DNA of 64,000 nucleotides from JACDBZ01 sp038233215 (GCA_038233215.1 JBBSML010000001.1:1-64000); one strand, 5' to 3'; numbered from the stretch's first letter, positions 35,106-44,141 are shown. Numbers and translations are program-made. Notes: generated by a model not told the origin, from the letters alone.

Positions 35106-35108
35106 TGC
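35085..35108. promoter_or_regulatory. Inverted-repeat operator between YceI and MarR genes
   Basis: Two 10-nt half sites, GCAACTATAT and ATATCGTTGC, are inverted copies with one mismatch around a 4-nt ACCC centre. AT-rich palindromes of this size in a divergent promoter are typical MarR-family sites. It would let the MarR protein control its own gene and yceI. Confidence 0.65.
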
Positions 35109-35140
35109 GTCTGCAACCAGTTCCTACAGGACATGCACCG

Positions 35141-35593
35141 ATGACAACGCAGGTCTCGCGCCTTGACCCTCGCCTCTCCGCCTGGCAGGCGTTTCTCCGT
35201 GCCCACGCGCGCGTGGTGCGCCAGCTCGAGCGCGAGCTCCAGACCGAGGAGCAGTTGGCGCTGACCGATTACGACGTCCTCGTCCAGCTCGCCACCGCTG
35301 GCGAGCGTCGACTGCGCATGAGTGAGCTGGCGGACGCGCTCCTGCTCTCTCGTTCAGGCGCCACGCGGCTGATCGACCGCCTCGTCGCTGAGGGACTCGT
35401 CGAACGCGTCAGCTGCGAGAGCGACCGGCGCGGCCAGTGGGCAGCCCTGACGCCGGTTGGCCACGACCGGCTGCGGCGTGCCTCGCCGACCCATCTGCGC
35501 GGCGTCGCCGAGCACTTCCTGGATCGCTTCTCGGCCGATGACCTCGCGGCACTCGAGCGGATGCTCGCCCCGGTGTCCGCCGACCGGGAGTAG
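35141..35593 (+). CDS. MarR family transcriptional regulator
   Basis: 150 residues from the ATG of MTTQVSRLD. A winged helix is visible: LTDYDVLVQLATAG, MSELADALLLSRSGATRLIDRL (recognition helix) and VSCESDRRGQWAALTPVG (wing). It regulates in response to small hydrophobic ligands or oxidants in related proteins; no reactive Cys pattern like OhrR is obvious. Its start is 32 nt past the operator. Confidence 0.92.
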   Translation: MTTQVSRLDPRLSAWQAFLRAHARVVRQLERELQTEEQLALTDYDVLVQLATAGERRLRMSELADALLLSRSGATRLIDRLVAEGLVERVSCESDRRGQWAALTPVGHDRLRRASPTHLRGVAEHFLDRFSADDLAALERMLAPVSADRE

Positions 35594-35798
35594 CTGTGAT
35601 CCGGCGTCCCTCCTCCACGTCGCGCGCCCGATGCACACGGCGCCAGGCGTGCGGCCGAATGCCGATACATTAGGCACTGAGGCACATAGATTGCCGCCCA
35701 CGCGTCGTGGTGCGTGATCTATCGGTCCAGGAGGCTCACAAACCGATCGTCGCGTGTCGCGGTGCCCAATAGATCGGCATCAGACCCACATCCAGACC

Positions 35799-36662
35799 TC
35801 AGAGGCCAACGGCTGCCTCGTCGCGCAGGCCACGGATCATGCCGGCGCGGGGATCGTCACGCGCCAGCTCAAGGAAGCGATCAAAGGCCACCACTGCCCT
35901 CTGCGGGTCATTCTCGCCACGAAACGCGATGAGCCCGTCAAAGAATGCGACCTCAACGGGGTCGGCGGTCTCGAGGTCGGCGTAGGAGCTGTGCACGGCG
36001 CGAGCATTGGTGGCGTCCCCGGCTCGGAGGTAGGCGGACATGATTCGCTCGAACGCATCCGCGCGCTCTGGTTGGAGCTCGATGAGCAGCTGGAGACTCA
36101 CGGCCGCGCGAACCAGGTCCTCCTGGGTCGATCCCGCAAGGTACTCGTCCGCAAGATCGGAGATCGTTTCGGGCTCGGGGCTAGTGGCGAGGTCATCGCG
36201 CAGCGCATCGATCCGACTCTGCCGTGCAGACTCAGCTGCCTGTGCATCGGCCAGGACCTGATTGATCGAGGTGCTGTTTCCGATGCCGGTCGCGGGCATG
36301 AATGAGCCGGCCAGGAGGACGGCCCCGATGACGCCCGCCGCGACCGCCGCGGCCCGACGGCCACCGGTGGTGGGTCCGGTCGGGGCCAGGTCGGGGTGAT
36401 ATCGATCGAGGGCAGCCCGCGTGGAAGCGGCCCGCTCCTCCGCCTGCGCCTGTTGCTCGGCGTATGCGGGCTCGGTGAGTGAACCTGCGCGCCGATCCGT
36501 CTCGACGTCCCGGAGCGCCTCCAGCGCCACGCGGTGTCGGAGGGTGGCGGCACCGAGATCATCGGCCGCCGAGATTCCGTCATGGCGGTCCTCGACCAGG
36601 GGCCGCAACACGAACGCCGCGGCTGCCGCCAGACCGACCAGCAGCATGAGGCCCTCAGGCAT
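35799..36662 (-). CDS. ccmI: CcmI-like cytochrome c biogenesis protein with TPRs
   Basis: 287 residues from MPEGLMLLVG. Hydrophobic segment 1 (about 5-20), the DDLGAATLRHRVALEALRDVE coiled region, helix 2 (about 105-125), then a TPR-like C-terminal domain (ADEYLAGST to the end). This is the CcmI/CycH layout: an apocytochrome c chaperone that hands substrates to CcmF-CcmH. Last gene of the ccm operon; overlaps ccmH by 8 nt. Confidence 0.8.
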   Translation of the reverse strand: MPEGLMLLVGLAAAAAFVLRPLVEDRHDGISAADDLGAATLRHRVALEALRDVETDRRAGSLTEPAYAEQQAQAEERAASTRAALDRYHPDLAPTGPTTGGRRAAAVAAGVIGAVLLAGSFMPATGIGNSTSINQVLADAQAAESARQSRIDALRDDLATSPEPETISDLADEYLAGSTQEDLVRAAVSLQLLIELQPERADAFERIMSAYLRAGDATNARAVHSSYADLETADPVEVAFFDGLIAFRGENDPQRAVVAFDRFLELARDDPRAGMIRGLRDEAAVGL

Positions 36663-37116
36663 CGAGTGCCTCGACCTCCTCATGGAGTCGATGACGCGCC
36701 TCGGGGGAGAGTCGCTCGGTCGGTACTGCGTCGCTGCCGCGTCGCAAGATCAGCCACGTCGCGAGCACCCCGACGCCGGCGAACACCGCCGCGAAGGGGA
36801 TGATCCAGGCCACCGGGGATGCGGGAGCGAGCAGGATCCAATCACCATATCGAGCCACGAAGTGGGCACGCACCTCGTCACTGGTCGCACCCGCCGCAAC
36901 AAGCTCATCAATCTGGCGACGAATCTCCTGTGCCGAGCCGGTCGGCGCGTCGGCGACCGAGAGTCCCTGACAGTCGGGGCAGCGCAGCTCGCCACCAATC
37001 GCGTCCGCGCGCTCCGCATCCGTCAGATCGGGACCAGGTTGGAGCACGAAGACGGCTCCAAGCGCCAGCAGCGCCAGCGCGCCGCCCAGTGCGATGGCCG
37101 GCAGCCAGCGATTCAT
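36655..37116 (-). CDS. ccmH: Cytochrome c maturation protein CcmH
   Basis: 153 residues. An N-terminal signal/anchor, ELRCPDCQGLSVADAPT with the redox CxxC, then RRQIDELVAAGATSDEV and FVARYGDWILLAP, and a second helix (about 108-130). CcmH reduces apocytochrome disulfides with CcmG before heme ligation. Confidence 0.93.
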   Translation of the reverse strand: MNRWLPAIALGGALALLALGAVFVLQPGPDLTDAERADAIGGELRCPDCQGLSVADAPTGSAQEIRRQIDELVAAGATSDEVRAHFVARYGDWILLAPASPVAWIIPFAAVFAGVGVLATWLILRRGSDAVPTERLSPEARHRLHEEVEALDA

Positions 37117-37646
37117 GGGGCCGCACTCGGCAGGATGCGGGCGAGATGATCGGCCATCAGGGCATCTGTGAGGGGGCCAAACTGCTTGGCCTGTACGATC
37201 CCATCGGCGTCGACGAAGAAGGTCTCGGGTGGCCCGGTCACGCCGAACTCGATCGCCAGGCGCCCCGTCGCATCGATGAGGTGCGGATAACCAGCGTCCC
37301 CGTAACGGGCGAGAAAGCTCTCGGCGTCGGCCGTGGCGTCCTGATACGGAACGCCGACGATCATCAGCTCATTGCCGCCCCGCTGGTGCGCCGACGACAG
37401 GACCGGGTGCTCATCGACGCACGCGGGAATGCACCAGCTGGCCCAAAAGTTGACGACGTACGGGCGCCCGGCCAGCTCATCGGTCGAGAGCGTGTCGCCG
37501 TCGAGGGTCTCATAGGTCCACGCCGGAGCCTGTTGCCCGACGAGTGGCGAAGCGACCTCGCGCGGGTCGCGGGCGAACCCGGTCAACAGAAGCCAGCCCA
37601 GCGGTATCACGAGAAGGGGAACGAGAAGCCAGCGCAGATGGTGCAT
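37113..37646 (-). CDS. ccmG: Thiol:disulfide interchange protein CcmG (TlpA-like)
   Basis: 177 residues. N-terminal membrane anchor (about 5-25) and thioredoxin fold with NFWASWCIPACVDEHPVL; the active site CIPAC has a WCxxxC spacing (Cys-Ile-Pro-Ala-Cys), one residue longer than the usual WCxxC. VTGPPETFFVDADG gives the cis-Pro region. Supplies reducing power for apocytochrome c. Overlaps ccmH by ATGA. Confidence 0.88.
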   Translation of the reverse strand: MHHLRWLLVPLLVIPLGWLLLTGFARDPREVASPLVGQQAPAWTYETLDGDTLSTDELAGRPYVVNFWASWCIPACVDEHPVLSSAHQRGGNELMIVGVPYQDATADAESFLARYGDAGYPHLIDATGRLAIEFGVTGPPETFFVDADGIVQAKQFGPLTDALMADHLARILPSAAP

Positions 37647-37648
37647 CC

Positions 37649-39688
37649 TCAGGCACCCTCGACCGATGCGGCAGCCGGCGCGCGCTGCCGCTGCTCCACG
37701 GTCACCCGACGGGCGCGACGCTCCGGCCAGATGGCGAAGACGGCGCCCATGCCGACGATTGCGCCGCCGATCCAGATCCAGACCACCAGCGGGTTCACGA
37801 ACAGATGGAGCGTCACCGCGCCCGTTGCGGAGTCGGATGCCAGCAACGTGACGTACAGGTCTTCTGCCAGTGAGGTCCGAACGGCGGGCGTCGCGATGGC
37901 TGCCTGGGAGTTGGGATAGTCGCGCAACGCGGTGTCCAGCGAGCCGTTCTGTGCGCCCGAATAGGTGACCTCGGCGCGCGTCTCGATCACGCGCGCATCG
38001 GTGGAGAGCGGCTCGACCACCAGCCGGTCATGGCGAATCTGGTAGCCGCCGATGGTGACCGTCTCGCCTGGGGCGAGCGTCACGCTGCGGTCGGACGCCA
38101 GCCCCGAGGAGATGGCGACTGCAACGGCCATGACGAGGACGCCCAGGTGGACGCCATAGCCACCGTATCGGCGCCGATTGCGCGTGGTGAGCCGCCAGGC
38201 GGCGGTGGCATGGTCCTCGTTCCTGCCACGAGCACGCGCCCGGGTCCCACGAATCACCTCGTCGATCATGATCCCGCCGACGAAGACCGCCAGTCCCAGG
38301 GTGCCGAGCGACGCCACCTCGCGCAGACCCAGCCCCACGGCGCCGGCGGTCACGAGAACCGCGATCAGCAGCGGCATGGCAAATCGCTCGCGCATGGTCG
38401 ACCACGAAGCGGTGCCCCACGGGAGCGCCGGGCCGACGCCCATCAGGAACAAGAGAGCCACGAAGATGGGAACGGTGACCGTGTTGAACCACGGCGCGCC
38501 GACGCTGATCGTGTCGCCGCTGGTGGCGGCCACCAGGAGTGGCAGTAGCGTGCCGAACAGGACCGCGAAGGTGAGGCCCAGGAAGAGAACGTTGTTCAGC
38601 AGGAACGCCGACTCCCGGCTCACCGTGCCGGACGGCCGTCCATCACCGCTCAGATCCGGCAGGCGCCAAACGAGCAGCCCGAGGGCCGCGGTCAGCGCCA
38701 GCAGGATGGCCGCCAGGAACCAGGGGCCGATCGCCGACTGCGTGAACGAGTGGACGCTCGCGACGATCCCCGAACGCGTGAGGAATGTGCCGACCAGGGT
38801 GAGCACGAAGGTGGCGATGACGAGCGCGCTGGTCCAGATCCGCAGACCGCCGCGCCGCTCGGCCACCATCGCCGAGTGAATGAACGCGGTCGCGGTCAGC
38901 CACGGCAGAAGCGCGGCGTTCTCGACCGGATCCCATGCCCAGTAGCCGCCCCAGCCCAGCACCTCGTAGCTCCACCACGCCCCAGCCACGATACCCAGCG
39001 TCAGGAAGGTCCATGGGATGAGGGTCCAGCGCCGCACGATGCGCAGCCACTCCTCGTCCAGACGCCTGGTGACCAGTGCCGCCACGCCAAAGGCGAACGG
39101 GACCGCCATTCCGGTGTAGCCGAGATACAGCAGCGGCGGGTGGAGGGCCATGAACGGGTGGTTCTGGAGCAACGCGTTCGGCCCCGAGCCCTCCGCGGCG
39201 ACTGGCGAGGTGAGCGCGAACGGGTTGCCAGGCCAGGTCATGACGGCGAAGAAAAAGGCGTTGACCGTGGCCAGCGTCGCTCCGACCCACGGCATCAGCT
39301 GCCGATACCGATCGCGGTACCGATGCAGCACCAGCGCCGCCCATCCGGTCGCGAGCAGCGCCCAGAACAGAATCGAACCCTCCAGCGCGGCCCACAGGCT
39401 GATGACGCCGATGAAGGGCGGCGTCGTGGTGGCGTTGTTCTCGGCTACGTAGCGTACGCCGAAATCGTGTGTGAGCAGCGAGATCACCATGGCCGCGCAG
39501 CCGATGCCGGCAGCCACGAATGAGCCGATGACGGCACGACGCGCGCTGGTGTTGAGCCTGGGATCGCCCCCGCGCGCCGCCAGCACGAAGGCGACCGCGG
39601 CGTACACGGTCATGCCCAGGCCGATCAGCACCGATGCGTGACCGATGCTCGGAATCACCGGCAGTCCCCATGTGTCGAGGCCATGCAC
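37649..39688 (-). CDS. ccmF: Heme lyase subunit CcmF
   Basis: 679 residues, about 15 helices. The GTG start at 39688 directly follows the ccmE stop; the open frame upstream is ignored. The WWD heme-handling motif is WSYEVLGWGGYWAWDPVENA (about 235-255), with FLTRSGIVASVHSF downstream; both are family signatures. With CcmH and CcmI it attaches heme from CcmE to CxxCH cysteines on the outer face of the membrane. Confidence 0.95.
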   Translation of the reverse strand: MHGLDTWGLPVIPSIGHASVLIGLGMTVYAAVAFVLAARGGDPRLNTSARRAVIGSFVAAGIGCAAMVISLLTHDFGVRYVAENNATTTPPFIGVISLWAALEGSILFWALLATGWAALVLHRYRDRYRQLMPWVGATLATVNAFFFAVMTWPGNPFALTSPVAAEGSGPNALLQNHPFMALHPPLLYLGYTGMAVPFAFGVAALVTRRLDEEWLRIVRRWTLIPWTFLTLGIVAGAWWSYEVLGWGGYWAWDPVENAALLPWLTATAFIHSAMVAERRGGLRIWTSALVIATFVLTLVGTFLTRSGIVASVHSFTQSAIGPWFLAAILLALTAALGLLVWRLPDLSGDGRPSGTVSRESAFLLNNVLFLGLTFAVLFGTLLPLLVAATSGDTISVGAPWFNTVTVPIFVALLFLMGVGPALPWGTASWSTMRERFAMPLLIAVLVTAGAVGLGLREVASLGTLGLAVFVGGIMIDEVIRGTRARARGRNEDHATAAWRLTTRNRRRYGGYGVHLGVLVMAVAVAISSGLASDRSVTLAPGETVTIGGYQIRHDRLVVEPLSTDARVIETRAEVTYSGAQNGSLDTALRDYPNSQAAIATPAVRTSLAEDLYVTLLASDSATGAVTLHLFVNPLVVWIWIGGAIVGMGAVFAIWPERRARRVTVEQRQRAPAAASVEGA

Positions 39689-39689
39689 C

Positions 39690-40160
39690 TCAAGGCTCGT
39701 TGCCCGGGTCAATGACCTGGTCTGACGGGATCTCCCCGGACGGGGGCACCTCGTAGTTCTCATCGTGCTTGACGATGACCTGGGTGGCCTCGAAGACGCC
39801 ATCGGCTCCCAAGGTTCCCTCGACCACGGCGCCGGTCCCCTCCCGGAAGGAACGGGTGGGTGCCACGGTCGAGTGGACCGCGATCGCATTGTCGCCATCG
39901 GTGACGACGAAGGTGAGGTCGGTCGCTGGCCCTGAGATGCTGCCCGCCTCGACCAGCCCGCCGAGCCGAACCGTCTCGCCGACCGCCGCCTCGCCGCGAC
40001 TGACCAGCTCGGTCGGCGTCAGGTAATAGACGAGCGCGTTCCCGACGCTACTGAAAGCGAGGTAGCCGATGACGACGAGGACGACCGCCACCAGGACGAT
40101 GATCCCCCACGGCCGCCGACGCGGCGGCAGCATCGGATCCGAGGGGGCTGAGACGGTCAT
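39690..40160 (-). CDS. ccmE: Heme chaperone CcmE
   Basis: 156 residues. N-terminal anchor (about 17-37), OB-fold with ETVRLGGLVEAGS, VTDGDNAIAV, and FEATQVIVKHDENYEVPP: the His of KHDENY is the covalent heme-binding residue (His type). Carries heme from CcmABCD to CcmF. Overlaps ccmD by ATGA. Confidence 0.93.
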   Translation of the reverse strand: MTVSAPSDPMLPPRRRPWGIIVLVAVVLVVIGYLAFSSVGNALVYYLTPTELVSRGEAAVGETVRLGGLVEAGSISGPATDLTFVVTDGDNAIAVHSTVAPTRSFREGTGAVVEGTLGADGVFEATQVIVKHDENYEVPPSGEIPSDQVIDPGNEP

Positions 40161-40279
40161 CGCGGCTCGTCGTCCCGGCGGCGAGCCGAGCGCAGGCGTC
40201 GCCAGAGTGTCCCTGTGTAGAGCGCCAGACCCCCGATGATGACGGCATAGGCGGCGAGCACGTAGCCGGCATCGGTCAT
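40157..40279 (-). CDS. ccmD: Small membrane protein CcmD
   Basis: 40 residues with a single helix (YVLAAYAVIIGGLALYTG) followed by a basic tail. Position between ccmC and ccmE with 4-nt overlaps on both sides identifies it. CcmD helps release holo-CcmE from CcmABC. Confidence 0.85.
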   Translation of the reverse strand: MTDAGYVLAAYAVIIGGLALYTGTLWRRLRSARRRDDEPR

Positions 40280-40989
40280 CGGGGCACCGCCGCGGTGCGC
40301 GCGCTCATCAGCACGTCGATGCGACGAGCCTCCTCGCGCGCCAGCTCGGCACGTGCCAGCTGGTAGCGTCGGATCATGAGATACAGCCAGGTCAGCGTGA
40401 AGGCGGCCAGCGTGCCGAGCAGAGTGCCCACGAAGATCCCCGGCGCCGCGGGATTGAGCACGCGGTCCGGCGAGCCGATCGTCGCCGTCTGGTGCAGGCC
40501 CCGCCACCATTCGACGCTGAAATGCACGATCGGGATGTCGATGGCGGCCACGATGCCGACGATCGCGGCGCGCGTCGCTCGCCGCTCGGGATCATCGGTC
40601 AGGCGCCGCAGCAGGAGGTAGCCGACGTACAGCGCCAGGAGCAGGGCGGTCGTCGTCAGGCGCGGATCCTCCCACTGCCAGAAGACGCCCCAGATCGGCC
40701 GGCCCCACATCATGCCGCCCCAGATCGCGAAGGCGGTGAACATGACGCCGATCTCGGCGGCTGCGTGGGCGACGGCGTCGAGGCGCAGGTCCCGCTTCCA
40801 CAGCCAGCCAATCCCGGCCAGCGCGGTCACGCCAAACGACAGGTAGGCCAACCACGCCGATGCGACGTGCGGATACATGATCCGCTGCGCGTCGCCCTGG
40901 TTCCGGTCCGGCGGCACCACGAACAGCGCGACGAGCGTCACGGCCACCACCGCCGTCAACGCCACGAGGCCAAGAACCCGCGTCTTCAT
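40276..40989 (-). CDS. ccmC: Heme exporter/handling protein CcmC
   Basis: 237 residues, six helices. GGAGG precedes the ATG by 4-5 nt. Tryptophan-rich motif WGRPIWGVFWQWEDPRLT with flanking histidines (YPHVASAW, IVHFSVEWWRGLHQ) binds heme at the outer surface. CcmC loads heme on CcmE. The 3' region overlaps ccmD. Confidence 0.95.
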   Translation of the reverse strand: MKTRVLGLVALTAVVAVTLVALFVVPPDRNQGDAQRIMYPHVASAWLAYLSFGVTALAGIGWLWKRDLRLDAVAHAAAEIGVMFTAFAIWGGMMWGRPIWGVFWQWEDPRLTTTALLLALYVGYLLLRRLTDDPERRATRAAIVGIVAAIDIPIVHFSVEWWRGLHQTATIGSPDRVLNPAAPGIFVGTLLGTLAAFTLTWLYLMIRRYQLARAELAREEARRIDVLMSARTAAVPR

Positions 40990-41678
40990 CCGTCCTCCAG
41001 GAGATACCCGTACGTGGCCGCCCCGGCAACGACCATGATGATGTCGAATGCGACGAGGAGCTGGAGCCATGCGCCGAGCTCTCCGAAGGGATCTCCTGTG
41101 AGCGCCGCCGAGGTGGCCTTCACCGCGGCGAGCAGCAGCGGGGCAAGCACGGGAAGCATCAGCAGCGGGAGCATGACCTCGCGCGCCCGCAGCCGCACGG
41201 TGACGCCGGCGTAGAACGTTCCGACCGCGGCAACCCCCGCCGCACCGAGCACGACGGTCACCAGCAATGGCAGCCAGGCGCCGGCGATGTCGACCGCGAA
41301 GAGCACGCCGACGGTCCCCAGAACGACGACGCCGAGCATCAGCATGACCGCGAAGCCACCGAGCGCCTTGCCCGCGTAGATCGCCCGGCGAGACACCGGG
41401 TACAGGGCGAGCTGCTCGAGAGCCCCGTCATCTGTCTCCAGGAGATGGAGCCGGTTGACCGCCAGGATGCCGGCGAAGACGACTGCCAGCCAGAGCATGC
41501 CGGGCGCCGCCGCTGCCAGCCGGGCCGCGTCGGGACCGAGCGCGAAACCGAACAGCAGCAGAACCACGGCCGCGAAGAAGAGGGTGCTCACCGTCGCGTG
41601 ACGACCACGAAGCTCAGCGACCGCATCCTTGCGAGCGACGGCGAGCGCGACGCGCGCCTCCGTCCGCAGGTTGCTCAT
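40986..41678 (-). CDS. ccmB: Heme exporter subunit CcmB
   Basis: 230 residues, six hydrophobic helices and the ARKDAVAELRGRHATVSTLFF start typical of CcmB. Membrane part of the CcmAB ABC complex that releases holo-CcmE. Overlaps ccmA and ccmC by 4 nt each. Confidence 0.93.
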   Translation of the reverse strand: MSNLRTEARVALAVARKDAVAELRGRHATVSTLFFAAVVLLLFGFALGPDAARLAAAAPGMLWLAVVFAGILAVNRLHLLETDDGALEQLALYPVSRRAIYAGKALGGFAVMLMLGVVVLGTVGVLFAVDIAGAWLPLLVTVVLGAAGVAAVGTFYAGVTVRLRAREVMLPLLMLPVLAPLLLAAVKATSAALTGDPFGELGAWLQLLVAFDIIMVVAGAATYGYLLEDG

Positions 41679-42457
41679 CGGGCCAACTCGGTGACGGGCC
41701 GACGAGGATCAATCGGCAGCGAGGGTGGCGTGCTGAGAATCCCCTGCCCGCTCGTCTCAACGACGAGGCCGCGCTCAAGGGTCACGCGTCCGTCAAGCAC
41801 CGCATCCAGCCGCTCGGTGCTGTGCGAGGCCACCAGCACGGTGACGCCGACCCGCCGCCACGCGATCAGCAGCTGGTCGACGAGGCGCATGCCATCGTCG
41901 TCGAGGGCCGCGTATGGCTCGTCGAGCAGGACCAGCGACGCCGAGCCCAGAAGGATGCGGCCGAGCGCCACCCGCTTGCGCATGCCAGCCGAGAAATCAC
42001 GGACACGGTCGTCTGCCCGAACGGCGAGGCCCACGTCGGCGAGGGCACGCTCCACGCGGCTCGGAGCGTCCGGCGTCCCGAGCATGGCGGCCGCGAAGCG
42101 CAGGTTCTCGCGCGCGGACAGGTCGTCGTACAGGCCGGTGGCGTGTGACAGGTAGGCAACCCGTTCCCTGACGAGCGCGGCCTCGCGGTCGAGGTCCAGC
42201 CCATCCACCGTCGCGCGGCCGTATGAGGGTCGGATTGCCGTCGCGAGGAGCCGCAGCAACGTCGTCTTGCCGGCACCGTTCGGACCCAGCAGCGCCACCG
42301 TTCGGCCGGCATCGACGCGCAGCGAAACGCCGGCCAGCGCCGGGCTCCCCGCGAAGAGGCGGGCGAGGTCGGTCGTGGCGACCGCCGGCGGGCGCGTATC
42401 GGGTGCCCCGAGGGAGCGGGGCGACACGTAAATCGTGGTCTGCGGCATGCTCGACAC
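41675..42457 (-). CDS. ccmA: CcmA ABC transporter ATPase
   Basis: 260 residues; an ATG three codons downstream is an alternative start. Walker A GPNGAGKTT, the CcmA-like LSHATGLYDDLSARENL, ABC signature FSAGMRKRVALGR and Walker B LVLLDEPYAALDDDG. First gene of the nine-gene ccm operon. The C-terminal ~45 residues are longer than needed for the NBD. The promoter must lie between here and the divergent cupredoxin gene at 42583. Confidence 0.93.
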   Translation of the reverse strand: MSSMPQTTIYVSPRSLGAPDTRPPAVATTDLARLFAGSPALAGVSLRVDAGRTVALLGPNGAGKTTLLRLLATAIRPSYGRATVDGLDLDREAALVRERVAYLSHATGLYDDLSARENLRFAAAMLGTPDAPSRVERALADVGLAVRADDRVRDFSAGMRKRVALGRILLGSASLVLLDEPYAALDDDGMRLVDQLLIAWRRVGVTVLVASHSTERLDAVLDGRVTLERGLVVETSGQGILSTPPSLPIDPRRPVTELAR

Positions 42458-42582
42458 GCGGGGCGAAGTGGGGCAACCGCACTATGCGGGCAGCGGGAAG
42501 AGGCGTCAAATGACTCCCTCCGCAGCGGGGCGCGTACAGTGACGGTCAGCCACGACCACGATACACAGGAGCAGAAAGAGCC

Positions 42583-43065
42583 ATGACCCGAAATCGAACC
42601 ATGCTGAGCCTGATAGCCGGGCTCGCCCTGGTCCTCGCCGCGTGCGGCGGGACGACCTCCTCGACGACCTTCTCTACCGCGGGCGGCGAAGCCAGCGACG
42701 AACCAAGCCAGGCGGCGACCGCAACGCCCAGCGCGGCGATCGAACCGTCCGAGTCAGCAGCCGCCTCTGATGCGGCCGAACCCTCCGAGGCTGCCGCGGA
42801 GGAAGCCCTGGTGCGTCTCATCCAGTTCCAGTTCGACCCTCCCGAGCTGACGATCACGGCAGGCACCGAGGTGAGCTTTGTGAACGCTGATTCGGCAGCG
42901 CATACGGTAACCGAGGGGACGGACGGCGAGGCCGCGGATGACCCGATCATCGACGAGGAGCTGCAGCGCAATGGATCCACGAGCTTCACGTTCGACGAGA
43001 CGGGCACCTACGAGATCACGTGCCGTTTCCATGGTTCGATGAACATGACGATCACCGTCGAGTAG
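42583..43065 (+). CDS. Cupredoxin (plastocyanin-like) lipoprotein
   Basis: 160 residues. Signal peptide with lipobox LAAC (Cys near 21), a Ser/Ala/Glu-rich linker (about 25-75), then a type I copper domain: DSAAHTV supplies the first His, and CRFHGSM supplies Cys, His and Met. It is a membrane-tethered blue-copper electron carrier outside the cell membrane, and a possible acceptor from the Rieske/cytochrome complex at 50-55 kb. Divergent from ccmA, which fits a respiratory role. Confidence 0.88.
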   Translation: MTRNRTMLSLIAGLALVLAACGGTTSSTTFSTAGGEASDEPSQAATATPSAAIEPSESAAASDAAEPSEAAAEEALVRLIQFQFDPPELTITAGTEVSFVNADSAAHTVTEGTDGEAADDPIIDEELQRNGSTSFTFDETGTYEITCRFHGSMNMTITVE

Positions 43066-43077
43066 CAATTGATCAGT

Positions 43078-43106
43078 TGATCGAGCGCGGGGGGCAGTGA
43101 TAGGGT
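43078..43106 (+). promoter_or_regulatory. Promoter of the HxlR-MsrC pair
   Basis: TTGATC (43078-43083), a 17-nt spacer and TAGGGT (43101-43106). A second TTGATC starts 8 nt earlier, forming a tandem TTGATC pair that could be an HxlR operator. Transcription would start within a few nt of the ATG at 43117, so the mRNA may be leaderless. Confidence 0.45.
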
Positions 43107-43116
43107 TCGCGTCCTG

Positions 43117-43491
43117 ATGGACCTTGGACTCGCCCAACCCACCTCGTCCAGTCGCTCACGCGCAACGCGCCGAGCAGAGGCGCAGCGCGCCGAATGCGCC
43201 GCCAACGCGGCGCTCAACGTGCTGGGGCAGAAGTGGGTGCTGCGGATCATCCGCGCGCTGGGAGACCGGACGCAGCGCTTCTGCGAGCTGCAGGATGCGC
43301 TGGGTGGCGCAAATTCGGCGACCCTCAGCCAGCGACTCAAGTTGCTCGAGGACGAAGGCATGATCGAGCGGCGCGCCGTCAGCGCGGTGCCTCCGTGGGT
43401 GGAATACTCGCTCAGTGCCAAGGGTGCCGATCTTCGTACCGCGATCGCTGACATCGACCGATGGGCCGAACGTTGGACGGCACGCCAGTGA
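43117..43491 (+). CDS. HxlR family transcriptional regulator
   Basis: 124 residues. The winged helix shows LGQKWVLRIIRALGD, FCELQDALGGANSATLSQRLKLLE and EYSLSAKGADL. A Cys in AECAANAALNVLG corresponds to the redox Cys of several HxlR regulators. No ribosome binding site. Its stop overlaps the GAF-domain reductase start, so it probably regulates that gene under oxidative stress. Confidence 0.88.
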   Translation: MDLGLAQPTSSSRSRATRRAEAQRAECAANAALNVLGQKWVLRIIRALGDRTQRFCELQDALGGANSATLSQRLKLLEDEGMIERRAVSAVPPWVEYSLSAKGADLRTAIADIDRWAERWTARQ

Positions 43492-43985
43492 GCCATCCCG
43501 TCATCGAGGAGCGCCCTGCCGCACATGGCGACGCGCTGAACCTCGTTCGCGCCGCGATCGCCGAAGCGGCCGGACCCGGAGCGGCCGTCCAGCGTGTCGT
43601 TGACCTGCTGCACGACCGGTTTCCGCCATATGACTGGGTCGGAATCTACTGGGTCGACGGGAGCGACCTCGTCCTCGGACCATGGACCGGCCCCGAAGCC
43701 ACCGCCCACATCCGCATCCCGATCGGGACCGGCGTGTGCGGAGCCGCTGCCGCATCGGGCCAGACCGAGATCGTTGCCGATGTAGAGGCCGACCCGCGGT
43801 ACCTTGCCTGCTTCGCCAGCACGAAGAGCGAGATCGTGGTCCCGATCTTCGACGGAGGCGCGGTGATCGGCGAGATCGACATCGACGGATCAGACCCGGA
43901 CGCGTTCGATGGCACCGACGCCCGCTTTCTCGAGGAGATCGCCGCCCTGCTCGCCCCGCTGCGACCTCCGCCCTCAGTGGACTGA
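43488..43985 (+). CDS. GAF-domain free methionine-R-sulfoxide reductase-like protein
   Basis: 165 residues, GTG start in GTGA overlap with the HxlR gene. A single GAF domain with YDWVGIYWVDG, IGTGVCGAAAASG and DPRYLACFASTKSEIVVPIFD. The two Cys (GVCG and YLAC) fit the catalytic and resolving cysteines of fRMsr, which reduces free Met-R-sulfoxide; the third Cys of some members is not evident. Enzymatic role inferred from motifs. Confidence 0.8.
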   Translation: MSHPVIEERPAAHGDALNLVRAAIAEAAGPGAAVQRVVDLLHDRFPPYDWVGIYWVDGSDLVLGPWTGPEATAHIRIPIGTGVCGAAAASGQTEIVADVEADPRYLACFASTKSEIVVPIFDGGAVIGEIDIDGSDPDAFDGTDARFLEEIAALLAPLRPPPSVD

Positions 43986-44141
43986 ACGTCGGACGGCGCG
44001 GGGGCGTATCTCTATCGCGCCAAACCTCGCCGGCTGCGCGTCATTCGACGCGCTCGCGATCGCAGCGCCGCTTGCCGCCATCATCTCCTTCGGCCTCAGC
44101 CTGTGGGCCGTGCCGCATCTCTCATCCAGGCCGCGCGAAGC

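Noticed and set aside
43986..44141. Plus-strand hydrophobic frame ending in LWAVPHLSSRPREA
   Set aside because: No start codon in frame after the preceding gene and no ribosome site; may be a decayed small membrane protein but cannot be supported.
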